The position numbers were made by a program, and so were the translations under genes. The notes below the pieces were generated by a model. That model was not told the DNA's origin and did not search any database. It saw only the letters and a program-made list of their open reading frames with translations. A stretch of DNA of 64,000 bases from Neodiprion pinetum (taxonomy: Eukaryota; Arthropoda; Insecta; Hymenoptera; Diprionidae), in assembly GCF_021155775.2 (NCBI RefSeq), contig NC_060235.2, positions 23,507,598-23,571,597 of the forward strand, in the 5' to 3' direction. The stretch's first letter is position 1; every line of letters starts with the position of its first letter. Positions 35,639 through 46,359 of this stretch are shown here, in pieces.

Positions 35639-36788
35639 CGACTTCCAGGATAAGCGCTCCGTGGTTCCTGGTTCATGTTTACAATAAATTATTTCAATTC
35701 GTTTTTCGCGCAACCCCAAATTCGGTAGCTGTCAGTCCGCTAATAAAATTTCTCGACTTCCAGGATAAGCGCTCCGTGGTTCCTGGTTCATGTTTACAAT
35801 AAATTATTTCAATTCGTTTTTCGCGCAACCCCAAATTCGGTAGCTGTCAGTCCGCTAATAAAATTTCTCGACTTCCAGGATAAGCGCTCCGTGGTTCCTG
35901 GTTCATGTTTACAACAAATTATTTCAATTCGTTTCTCGCGCAACCCCAAATTCGGTAGCTGTCAGTCCGCTAATAAAATTTCTCGACTTCTAGGATAAGC
36001 GCTCCGTGGTTCCTGGTTCATGTTTACAATAAATTATTTCAATTCGTTTTTCGCGCAACCCCAAATTCGGTAGCTGTCAGTCCGCTAATAAAATTTCTCG
36101 ACTTCCAGGATAAGCGCTCCGTGGTTCCTCGTTCATGTTTACAATAAATTATTTCAATTCGTTTTTCGCGCAACCCCAAATTCGGTAGCTGTCAGTCCGC
36201 TAATAAAATTTCTCGACTTCCAGGATAAGCGCTCCGTGGTTCCTGGTTCATGTTTACAATAAATTATTTCAATTCGTTTTTCGCGCAACCCCAAATTCGG
36301 TAGCTGTCAGTCCGCTAATAAAATTTCTCGACTTCCAGGATAAGCGCTCCGTGGTTCCTGGTTCATGTTTACAATAAATTATTTCAATTCGTTTTTCGCG
36401 CAACCCCAAATTCGGTACCTGTCAGTCCGCTAATAAAATTTCTCGACTTCCAGGATAAGCGCTCCGTGGTTCCTGGTTCATGTTTACAATAAATTATTTC
36501 AATTCGTTTTTCGCGCAACCCCAAATTCGGTACCTGTCAGTCCGCTAATAAAATTTCTCGACTTCCAGGATAAGCGCTCCGTGGTTCCTCGTTCATGTTT
36601 ACAATAAATTATTTCAATTCGTTTTTCGCGCAACCCCAAATTCGGTAGCTGTCAGTCCGCTAATAAAATTTCTCGACTTCCAGGATAAGCGCTCCGTGGT
36701 TCCTGGTTCATGTTTACAATAAATTATTTCAATTCGTTTTTCGCGCAACCCCAAATTCGGTAGCTGTCAGTACGCTAATAAAATTTCT
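35639..36788 (+). repeat. Ten-copy 115-bp tandem array, left arm
   Basis: Unit starts are 35,639, 35,754, 35,869 and so on every 115 bp. Each contains CGACTTCCAGGATAAGCG, CATGTTTACAATAAATTATT, TTTTTCGCGCAACCCC and AGCTGTCAGTCCGC. Units are nearly identical, with marker variants: unit 3 has ACAACAAATT, unit 4 has CTTCTAGG, units 5 and 9 have TTCCTCGTTC, units 7 and 8 have GGTACCTG, and unit 10 has CAGTACGC. One further copy occurs at 59,404-59,518. Confidence 0.95.
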
Positions 36789-37009
36789 ATAACTTTATAT
36801 TCTTCTCGTAATCTTTTTGGTCAAATATGTCGATAAAAAAATTATATTAAACCTTACACATTATTTTTGATTTGTTCTCATGCTGAAAATATTTATTAGT
36901 ATTCGAGGTATAACTCGAGGTGGTTGGCGGTGGTCGTTGGGGGTGGTTGAAGATGGTCGGCGGTGGACGAGGAGGAGGACAAGGAGGACGAGGATTTGTG
37001 CTCGGTGAG

Positions 37010-37500
37010 TGAAACACTTTTATAATATTTCATGGCAATTGTAATTATATTTTATTTGAAATATTTCAAACTAGTCATGTTTACAATAAATTATTTCAAT
37101 TCATTTTTCGTGCAAGCACATATTCAGTAGCTATGAATAATCTTATACAATTTATTATATTATTGATTAATTAATTAATATTCTTATAATATTTGATGGC
37201 AATTGTAATTATATTTCATCTGAAATATTACAAACTTGTCACGTTTACAATAAATTATTTCAATTCATTTTTCGTGCAAGCACATATTCAGTGGTTATAA
37301 ATAATCTTATACAATTTATTATATTATTAATTGATTAATTAATATTCTTATAATATTTCATGGCAATTGTAATTATATTTCATCTGAAATATTACAAACT
37401 TGTCACGTTTACAATAAATTATTTCAATTCATTTTTCGTGCAAGCACATATTCAGTAGCTATGAATAATCTTGTACAATTTATTATATTATTAATTAATT
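37010..37500 (+). repeat. Three-copy 164-bp tandem array, left arm
   Basis: The landmark CAAGCACATATTCAGT occurs at 37,113, 37,277 and 37,441, exactly 164 bp apart. Units contain TTATAATATTTCATGGCAA and GTTTACAATAAATTATTTCA. The last block is shared with the 115-bp unit, so the two units are distantly related. Confidence 0.93.
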
Positions 37501-37584
37501 GAATAATTACATCAATCCTTACACAATATTTTTGATGTGTTCCTATACTAAAAATATTCATTACTATTCCAGGTATTACCCGAG

Positions 37585-38320
37585 GTGGTCGGAGGTGGAC
37601 GAGGAGGAGGACGAGCTGGACGAGGAGGAGGACCAGGTGGACGAGGAGGAGGACGAGGTGGACGAGGAGGAGGCGGGGTGGGTCGTGGGAGAGGACCTCT
37701 CCTCTTCTCAGAGGAGGGGCGGGGGAGGGGCCGGGAAGGGGGGAGAGGTGGGTGGGGAGGGGGAAGGGAAGGGAGGGCTGGGAAGGGAAGGGAAGGGACG
37801 GGGAGGGTGGCGGGGAGGGTCGAGGGAGGGAGGGAGGGAGGGAGGGAGGGAGGGAGGGTGGGCGGGAGGGAGGAAGGGAGGGAGGGAGGGCGGGAGGGAG
37901 GGCGCGAGAGGGGGGGGGGGGGGGGGGGGGGGGGGGTGTACTGCTCTATCAACTCTAACAGGCTCGCATCGACATCCGTCCTCCACTCTCTCCCTCCCCC
38001 CCGCCCGCCCGCTCTCCCTCCCTCCCTCGCCCCCTCCCGCCCCCCCCTGCCCCTCCCCCCTCCCCCCTCCCCCTCTTCCTCCCCGCCCCCTCCCCCTCCC
38101 CGCCACCCACCTCTCCCCTTCCCTTCCCTTACCCCTCCCCGCCCACCTCTCCCCCTTCCCTGCCCCTCCCCCTCCCCTCCTCTGAGGAGAGGAGAGGTCC
38201 TCTCCCACGACCCACCCCGCCTCCTCCTCGTCCACCTCGTCCTCCTTCTCGTCCACCTGGTCCTCCTCCTCGTCCAGCTCGTCCTCCTCCTCGTCCACCT
38301 CCGACCACCTCGGGTAATAC
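37585..38320. repeat. GA-rich / CT-rich centre of the palindrome
   Basis: The left half is GAGGACGAGGTGGACGAGG-type repeats passing into GGGAGGGA repeats and a run of more than 20 G (about 37,910-37,936). The right half is the complementary CT/C-rich sequence. A spacer of about 50 bases (37,937-37,985) that does not pair lies between them. Low-complexity open frames occur on every strand here (Gly/Arg-, Pro- or Asp/Glu-rich) and should not be taken as genes. The tract could form G-quadruplex or triplex structures. The two halves match less well than the outer arms. Confidence 0.9.
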
Positions 38321-38393
38321 CTGGAATAGTAATGAATATTTTTAGTATAGGAACACATCAAAAATATTGTGTAAGGATTGATGTAATTAATCA

Positions 38394-38722
38394 ATTAATT
38401 AATAATATAATAAATTGTACAAGATTATTCATAGCTACTGAATATGTGCTTGCACGAAAAATGAATTGAAATAATTTATTGTAAACGTGACAAGTTTGTA
38501 ATATTTCAGATGAAATATAATTACAATTGCCATGAAATATTATAAGAATATTAATTAATTAATCAATAATATAATAAATTGTATAAGATTATTCATAGCT
38601 ACTGAATATGTGCTTGCACGAAAAATGAATTGAAATAATTTATTGTAAACATGACTAGTTTGAAATATTTCAAATAAAATATAATTACAATTGCCATGAA
38701 ATATTATAAAAGTGTTTCACTC
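38394..38722 (-). repeat. Two-copy 164-bp tandem array, right arm
   Basis: Reverse-complement counterpart of the left array with one unit fewer. The landmark TGTGCTTGCACG occurs near 38,446 and 38,610. Confidence 0.9.
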
Positions 38723-38940
38723 ACCGAGCACAAATCCTCGTCCTCCTTGTCCTCCTCCTCGTCCACCGCCGACCATCTTCAACCACCCCCAACGACCACC
38801 GCCAACCACCTCGAGTTATACCTCGAATACTAATAAATATTTTCAGCATGAGAACAAATCAAAAATAATGTGTAAGGTTTAATATAATTTTTTTATCGAC
38901 ATATTTGACCAAAAAGATTACGAGAAGAATATAAAGTTAT

Positions 38941-40090
38941 AGAAATTTTATTAGCGTACTGACAGCTACCGAATTTGGGGTTGCGCGAAAAACGAATTGA
39001 AATAATTTATTGTAAACATGAACCAGGAACCACGGAGCGCTTATCCTGGAAGTCGAGAAATTTTATTAGCGGACTGACAGCTACCGAATTTGGGGTTGCG
39101 CGAAAAACGAATTGAAATAATTTATTGTAAACATGAACCAGGAACCACGGAGCGCTTATCCTGGAAGTCGAGAAATTTTATTAGCGGACTGACAGGTACC
39201 GAATTTGGGGTTGCGCGAAAAACGAATTGAAATAATTTATTGTAAACATGAACCAGGAACCACGGAGCGCTTATCCTGGAAGTCGAGAAATTTTATTAGC
39301 GGACTGACAGGTACCGAATTTGGGGTTGCGCGAAAAACGAATTGAAATAATTTATTGTAAACATGAACCAGGAACCACGGAGCGCTTATCCTGGAAGTCG
39401 AGAAATTTTATTAGCGGACTGACAGCTACCGAATTTGGGGTTGCGCGAAAAACGAATTGAAATAATTTATTGTAAACATGAACCAGGAACCACGGAGCGC
39501 TTATCCTGGAAGTCGAGAAATTTTATTAGCGGACTGACAGCTACCGAATTTGGGGTTGCGCGAAAAACGAATTGAAATAATTTATTGTAAACATGAACGA
39601 GGAACCACGGAGCGCTTATCCTGGAAGTCGAGAAATTTTATTAGCGGACTGACAGCTACCGAATTTGGGGTTGCGCGAAAAACGAATTGAAATAATTTAT
39701 TGTAAACATGAACCAGGAACCACGGAGCGCTTATCCTAGAAGTCGAGAAATTTTATTAGCGGACTGACAGCTACCGAATTTGGGGTTGCGCGAGAAACGA
39801 ATTGAAATAATTTGTTGTAAACATGAACCAGGAACCACGGAGCGCTTATCCTGGAAGTCGAGAAATTTTATTAGCGGACTGACAGCTACCGAATTTGGGG
39901 TTGCGCGAAAAACGAATTGAAATAATTTATTGTAAACATGAACCAGGAACCACGGAGCGCTTATCCTGGAAGTCGAGAAATTTTATTAGCGGACTGACAG
40001 CTACCGAATTTGGGGTTGCGCGAAAAACGAATTGAAATAATTTATTGTAAACATGAACCAGGAACCACGGAGCGCTTATCCTGGAAGTCG
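38941..40090 (-). repeat. Ten-copy 115-bp tandem array, right arm
   Basis: The mirror image of the left array. Variant markers appear in the same unit order (CCTAGAAG in unit 4, TTTGTTGTAAAC in unit 3, CAGGTACC in units 7 and 8, AACGAGG in unit 5). Unit 9 lacks the variant that its left partner carries. Confidence 0.95.
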
Positions 40091-42066
40091 AGTTTCACCG
40101 CGTAGCGGACCCGAAGCGCAAGATCCGGGAGGTTGAGAACCTGGTACTCGAAATACGTAGCGGACCCGAAGCGCGGGATCCGGGAGGTTGAGAACCCGGT
40201 ACTCGAAGTTTGCGGAGCGCGACTCTCATCCGTCCGCTCTACTGCGCGGTTCGTTCCAGACTGAGGAATTCGGCTAGCTGATTTTGAATTGGTGACGTCA
40301 CTTTCTGAACGCCCGACATCCAAACTATGGTTTTGAACTCTGATACTATGTATGATGATGTATGATGTACGATGTATGATGTATGATGTATGGTGTACGA
40401 TGTATGATGATATGATATGATGTATAATGCTTTTAGTTTTCACGTTTCATACAAGAAATACACACTTCATCTCTCCTGCCGATTCCAGACTCAAGCGGCC
40501 AGGCCCTTCGATGGTCAGCCTTTGACTGAGGATATTCTCTTCAGTGAACGGCTCGGCTAATAACGCTGCCGTTCTGCGACAGTTGGATGATGAAAAATTT
40601 CGCTCGTATCTTTCAAATGTGTGTTAAAATACACTCGAAATGTTAAGAAGCGTCGTTCTTTCTCTCCCTATCACCTTTCTAGGTCTTTAAATCACTACGC
40701 AGCGTTAAATACCGTCTCATATACGAAGCATCCGTTTCATCTTAATCAAAATTGGCGCATCCGTGATGTATTACAGTTACTCTGAATTTTGTTCCATCCG
40801 AATACTTTTCGAAAAACAATTCTGCTCCTCCACCCAACGCAGATACTTCACTTGCGACCAGCTAAAACAACGTTTCGATTCTATGCCTATGAAACTTCAA
40901 GATCGAGAGAGCAAATGAAAAGTTGTTGGAATAATTATGAATACTAATGTCATGGAATACATCGAGCGCGCGTCGAATAGAATCCCAATTCGAAATGAAT
41001 AATTCTTCTCTTTTCATATCATAGCTAATCTGGTAATATAGGTAAATAGGATGGTTGGAGGTGTTCGGAAATGGTAGGACATTTCAAAAGTTAAAGTCGA
41101 CGATGATCCGGTGCATCAAGTTTGTCGTTACAGATTTTCTTTTCCCATGAGGCATAGAGTATTCAACAACGATAATGCAGTCCTTAAAATTCATCATTCA
41201 TCTCTGACTGGAAAGCTAATTCGCAAGGCGTGGTATTCTATTCTATTTGCATTATTAGAAAAATACCCGTACTCTACATACACTGTTTCTAATCTTTTGC
41301 TACATTTGGTTTAATCCCCATGCTTCCACAGCACGATTAGTCGGAAATGTTTTTGATCATCCATAATAAAATAAAAGAAGTAACAAAGCCTCAATTTATT
41401 GTCAAAGCTCTAATGAATACATCAAACTGCGGTCGAATCAATTCATTTATTATTTGCACATGACCTCTGTATATTTGATAAATTATTCCTAAATACATTG
41501 AAACATATGTATTTATAATCAAATATCATGCAATGGGCTGTGTAAACTATAAACTATAATTTCTATCGAATAGCTGCTTTTATGTCAACAGGGCTTTGAG
41601 ACTCAGTTCAGTTCCTCCTCCTCCTCGTCCACCTCCGACCACCTCCAACAATCGCCAACCACCTCGAACAACCACCGATAACCACCTCGGGTTGTACCTG
41701 GAATAGCAATAAATATTTTCAGTATCAGAACACATCAAAAATATTACGTGACGAATAATATTTGAAAAGTGCTGGAATTAATTTTTTCTGGCACTATTCG
41801 GACGCAATTTTGCGAGACAAATCGATTAAGCGCAGTCCCGATACGCTGCGAGCAGCGGATAAAAAGTTACAGCCAAAAAACCAGAACCTCAGATTTCGAC
41901 ATTTTTCAGCAGGCGCATTTTCCTTCGTAACTTCTTTCCTGTTGATCCCACGCTCTTTTCGCTGCGTTCTCTGAGTTCCTGGGGATCCAATAATTCAGGA
42001 AAGGGTCGTACAAGTCGAATCTGAGACCACAAATTTTTGGCTCCAAAAATGAAGAAAAAAGTAAGG

Positions 42067-42715
42067 CTTTTCGAAATCGCGAAAATTTTTGCCAAAAATA
42101 CAAAGGGGTTAGCCTTGCTGTTTTTTTGAGTCAAAAACTTTTAGTCTCCGATTCGATTTGTATGACCCTTTCCAGACCAATTGGACCACCAGGAACTCAG
42201 AAAACGCAGCAAGAAGAGCGTGGGACCAACATAAAAGAAACTACGGAGAAAAAAGCACCTGCTGAAAAGTGTCAAAAATACAGGTTCTCGTTTTTTGGCT
42301 GTAACTTCTGATGCGTTGATCGCAGCGTCCTGGGACTGCGCCCGATCGATTTCTCTCGCAAAATTGCGTCGGATTAGCGTCAGAAAGAATCTATTCCAGC
42401 ACTTTTCAAAATCGCGAAAATTTTTGCCAAAAATACAAAGGGGTTAACCTTCCTTTTTTTCCGACCTAAAAATTTTTGGTCTCAGGTTCGATTTGTGTGA
42501 CCCTTTCCTGACTAATTGAACCCCCAGGAACTTAGAAAACGCAGCGGAAAAAGCGTGGGACCAACAAGAGAGAAACTACGGAGGAAAAAGCACCTGCTGA
42601 AAAGTGTCGAAATCACAGGTTCTCGTTTTTTGGCTGTAACTTTCGATCCGTTGATCGCAGCGTATTGGGACAGCGCCCAATCGATTTCTCTCGCAAAATT
42701 ACGTCGGAATAGTAC
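42067..42715 (+). repeat. Two tandem 335-bp repeat units
   Basis: CAAAGGGGTTA occurs at 42,101 and 42,436, 335 bp apart, and all other landmarks repeat with the same spacing. At about 42,066 the family switches orientation: 41,745-42,066 is read on the minus strand (partly as the palindrome's right end) and 42,067 onward on the plus strand. Confidence 0.88.
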
Positions 42716-42734
42716 ATTACGATACAAGTGCGCA

Positions 42735-42817
42735 AAGTACGTGATTCTTGCACGAGTGCAGTTTCTTGGCTGAGACAAGAGAGGGTAACAAGACACAACT
42801 GCTAGGATCACGTACTT
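42735..42817. mobile_element. Short hairpin MITE
   Basis: AAGTACGTGATTCTTGCA at the left pairs with the right end, whose reverse complement is AAGTACGTGATCCTAGCA. It directly follows the last 335-bp unit. Confidence 0.55.
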
Positions 42818-44089
42818 CCTATTTTTTGTCACGTATGTAACGGGAAGTTAGACTCGAAAAAATTGTATACGTAGTTGTCTAACCTGAACGTAGACGTGGT
42901 GCTGCAACACAGCAGACTCGATTGTAGTCACGACTCATCACGTCCAGTGGCGCTAGTTATGCCTGATTTTCTCTGATTAGCGTGCGGGAATAAACATTAC
43001 CTAACAGTTTTCCAACATTACCCAACAGCAGGGTCTTGTATACAGGTCTGGGCACTTCCTATTCTCACCATGTCCTTAGAGTGCAACCATTTGCGTCGCT
43101 GGTTGATACCATTTTTGTCCGCAAGCGCTAGTATCGGAAAAGCTGGGTGCGACAAGGACACGACCAGGGTATGGCTCTCTCGATACTAACGCTTACGCGG
43201 CAAACTTTTGTATTATTTGGCCACTGTAACGGCACGGATTTTGCCCCCAGACCTGTATAAAAGAGTGTGCCTAACAGTTTTGTAACTGTTACGGAATCGA
43301 TCGCTTTCCGCACGCTCTATGATGTGCAAAGTCGAATTTCCCATGCGGGTGTTACAAAAGACAATGTTGGCGCATGCGTACAACTGAAATGCTCGATTTT
43401 CTACACCAAGGCTTTCTTTGGTACATGCGTACTTTCGAATAAGCACTGTCGTATTGAACGTAAGTTATCTGCTGAGGCGCTGCCAGTGGCAACCTTCGGT
43501 GCTTCTCAAATCAAAGTTTCCTTCACAGGTGCTGCAAAAAATAACACGAATAGTACGGATCAGCGATACCTGACTCGTGTGATCACGGCGCTTGCCTTAG
43601 CTCGTACTTCCGGATACCCGGTCAAACCAATGCTGCTAACTTCTGCCTAAAGGCATAAAACATCGTAAGCGAAATTAGACGTCCAGCCTTCTTGAACGTA
43701 ATAAAATGACGTTGTACGTCTGAGTGTGAAGCTAATTCACCAGATAAAATTTCAATTTTATTTATTCTATTCGTAAGCCTCACGCATTTGTATTCTAGAA
43801 CAGAGGAATATCAATGGTGAATATGTAGACATTTATTATGAAAAATTTGACTTACTGTTTCGTAAAACTTGACGGGTGTGTAAATCTGTATAACGCACCA
43901 TTGGAACATTTTACTCCTACTAGCGCATTTTTATTTTTCACTTTTCAAATATTGAATCAAAAAATCTTACACGCGAATATGTAACATGTTGGGCATAGTT
44001 CATCTAACAGAGTTATGCTTTCTTTAAAATTCTATGGAAATTGGCATGCAATAGTATAAAAAATAAACTGAAAACTAAAAAAAATATTG
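42818..44089. other. Mixed repeat-rich region without a recognised gene
   Basis: It contains a Tc1-like MITE (listed) and a 127-codon open frame at 43,267-43,650 on the + strand. That frame has balanced amino-acid use (landmarks VTESIAFRTLYD and ALARTSGYPVK), matches nothing I know, and begins just after the MITE. It may be a transposon remnant or chance. Confidence 0.4.
43039..43259. mobile_element. 221-bp Tc1/mariner-type MITE
   Basis: The ends are TATACAGGTCTGGG and its perfect reverse complement (43,246-43,259). TA followed by CAGG is typical of Tc1/mariner termini and TA target duplications. There is no coding sequence. Confidence 0.6.
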
Positions 44090-44600
44090 GATATTATTTT
44101 AACAGAAAAATTAATAATCACATGAACAATGAGTCGTATTATTTTTACATTAACGGAGTCGCTGGTACCGGAAAATCTTTAATTTATACGACTTAATTTC
44201 ATTTACTACAAAATTAAAACAAACATGTATGTACTCAGGCCTTTATTGGAATTGCGACAACACTGCGGTCTGACGGTAATACTCTTTGTGAGACATTTGA
44301 TTTATTCGCTCATCATGTCGCTGATTCGTCATTGAAAATTACAAACAAGAAATTATGAAGCGCGCTGTAATGCATAACGATTTATCAACAGTCAACTTTT
44401 AACGGTAAATTAGTTTATTTAGAAAAGATTTTAGACAACTGCTACCAACAAAAGTCCAAGAAGCTCGGAGTGAATGTTTCCGCAAACTTTTTTTGACACA
44501 AGATGTGCGCGCTCTACCAAGAGAATTGGTATTTACAAGATTTTAAATAAATGTTGGTAATAGAATTTTAACTGATTTTACTAACAATCTATAAATTTCG
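44090..44600 (+). pseudogene. Decayed Helitron PIF1-like helicase fragment
   Basis: YFYINGVAGTGKSLIYTT near 44,137-44,190 is a Walker A motif. After a stop, GIATTLRSDGNT and FDLF follow the helicase pattern. After a frameshift, DFRQLLPTKVQEARSE (from 44,428) and FLTQDVRALPRE occur in the order seen in Helitron helicases (DFRQ-LP, LTQ-MR). INVGNRILTDFTNN ends the match. Stops and frameshifts show it is dead. No Rep domain or Helitron terminus was found, so an origin from another PIF1-type helicase is possible but less likely. Confidence 0.7.
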
Positions 44601-45118
44601 GTTGCATAGTAACGATAGATTTAGACATTGTGGAATATAGATACAGAAACTTATAATCAAAGAGAAGCGATATCAGAAATTAGCCAAGTCTGGAATACTT
44701 CCTTCAAGAATAATATCGAACCTAATGTAAAATAATATGATAAAAGGAGGTATAATAAACTGAAATCATTGAAAAGATAAAATTATGGTTATAAATTCAA
44801 AACGCGGTACAAATTGGAAATAAAATTTATAAGTATTAAAATTTTTCAGGACTACTTGGACTTCTACGTATAGAATCTGAAGATAATTTCTTCTTGTCTT
44901 ACGATAAGTAGAATCGAATGGTTAATATTTCACAAATCATCAACTGTCATCACGTGAAATGAGACAGGGCAACAGATCAAGAATAAATTTTCTGAAGTCG
45001 AAAACAGTTCATCTAATTTGATTAAAAATTCTATAACTAGAGCTTGAAGTTCATATATTCGTATGCATTGCTTTTTGTTTCGGTAAAAAAACAAAGCGAA
45101 ACATGAAAAGCGCGTGCG

Positions 45119-45252
45119 TTTGTCCCAGTATTGTTAAAACTCATATTCTTCTTAGCGCTTACTCTGCAATCCTAGTAGGATCCAAACCCAGGCCTTGACC
45201 TAGGATTCATCGAAATATTCCGGAAGTACTTATCGTATTACTGGGACACAAA
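45119..45252. mobile_element. Possible 134-bp MITE
   Basis: TTGTCCCAGTATTGT at the left mirrors the right end, whose reverse complement is TTGTGTCCCAGTAATACG. The inverted repeat is imperfect (a two-base insertion) and no target duplication was identified. Confidence 0.4.
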
Positions 45253-45431
45253 TTTTTTTTACTGACTAGGGATCGTGAATTAGTAAAAATTTTCAGAGTT
45301 ACGTTTATATTTGTATACGTTATCAAAATGATTGGGTTGACCCGCTGCAAGCTTTTGGAAATTAGTACCGTAAAAATAACACGTGGTTAAATTACGATTT
45401 TTGCAACAACGCTTTCAGCTAGTTGAACATG

Positions 45432-46359
45432 TCACTCGCGCAACTTGAGAGTTGAAAACAACCAAAATTTCTTGATCCCGTCAAAGAACACCAGCAGTTC
45501 AATCTTCGTTCTAAATATACGTTTTGGATTATTCCATTCTATGTACTTGTTAACTTTCAGCGACGGTGGCTTGCAGCCAAGAAGTAGAATTCCAAAATAC
45601 AATTGTACTTTAGTCATTAGCGTAATGACCACTGCTAATCTTTATACAGTTCAATGTTCTCCATGAAAGATGCGGGGCCATGCAGAATATTAATTAGTTT
45701 GAACGGATCATTGTCCTTCCTGCTAGACTCGGAGAACTTCACTCCGGAAACCTGCTATTCCCATTCATTGTGCAACGGTTCTCCTGCGACTTACCGAACT
45801 TACATGAACTCATCAATGCACATTCAATACTGTAGCCGAGCTGCACGTTGTATATTTGACTCAATCTTATTTTATCATACACACGCATACTTCGTTCATT
45901 CTTGAAATATACTTCAATCTTGTTGAGAATTAACGTCGCAGACCCAATAATCACAGACATCTTCTTCCAAAAAGTCGGAAAATTGTTGTTTTTTTCAATT
46001 TAGTCATAGATTAGGAGTAGATTTTCATCTACGGATAAAAGGCTGGAAGATTGGAATTCTCCGGATTCGCCTCGATGCGAATTGAATACCGGTACTATGA
46101 TAGAATTGTTAAAAAACACCGTTTGAATGTCTTCGAACAAGTCAACCGGCTGAGACGTCATCGACTGGCGACCAGGCTTCGTAAGCCATATAATGACGTT
46201 GCCGCGTCCGTTATCTAGAAGAAATGGAACTCGGGCTTGAATCGAAACCTCGGCTAAGTCGCGATCAGTTGGCGATATTCTTCCAGTCTGTGCGGAAGGC
46301 GATCGGTGTGCAGAGAGTGTCGTGGATTCATCACTTCGCTGATACAGTAATTTATGCAA
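45432..46359 (-). other. Candidate coding exons of an unrecognised gene, minus strand
   Basis: A 119-codon minus-strand frame (46,000-46,359) follows an acceptor-like CTGTATCAG. It has balanced composition, with landmarks VSIQARVPFLLDNGRG and DLFEDIQTVFFNN. Two more minus-strand frames with coding-like composition lie at 45,739-45,960 and about 45,640-45,760 (SGVKFSE and ILHGPASFMENIELYK). I cannot join them with certain splice sites or name a family. They could be real exons or remains of a mobile element. Confidence 0.25.

Larger units (their letters stand above)
33750..41979. mobile_element. 8.2-kb near-perfect palindrome (foldback-type element)
   Basis: Positions on the two arms sum to 75,729 over the outer arms (for example mirrored identical frames at 34,415-34,618 and 41,111-41,314, and at 35,286-35,687 and 40,042-40,443). 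Near the centre the sum changes to 75,893 because the left arm has one more 164-bp unit. Order from the outside inward: 335-bp-family sequence; a junction module (CTGAAAATATTTATT, then a GAGGTGGT-rich stretch) that recurs three times per arm near 33,995, 36,875 and 37,538; about 1.2 kb of unique sequence; a CATACATCAT microsatellite; a 115-bp array; a 164-bp array; and a GA-rich block. No transposase is encoded. Architecture resembles Drosophila Foldback elements, which have long inverted repeats built of tandem repeats. Homology to them is not claimed. Confidence 0.85.

Noticed and set aside
35286..35687. 133-codon frame, with an identical copy at 40,042-40,443
   Set aside because: It runs through the microsatellite and the start of the 115-bp array. 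It is duplicated because of the palindrome and has no recognisable domain.
35639..36788. Regular array considered as CRISPR
   Set aside because: The whole 115-bp unit is repeated with no unique spacers, and the genome is animal. It is a tandem satellite array.
37499..38469. Long open frames on both strands (228-294 codons)
   Set aside because: They consist of simple Gly/Arg, Pro or Asp/Glu repeats forced by the GA/CT-rich palindrome centre. The same DNA gives long frames on several strands, so coding is not supported.
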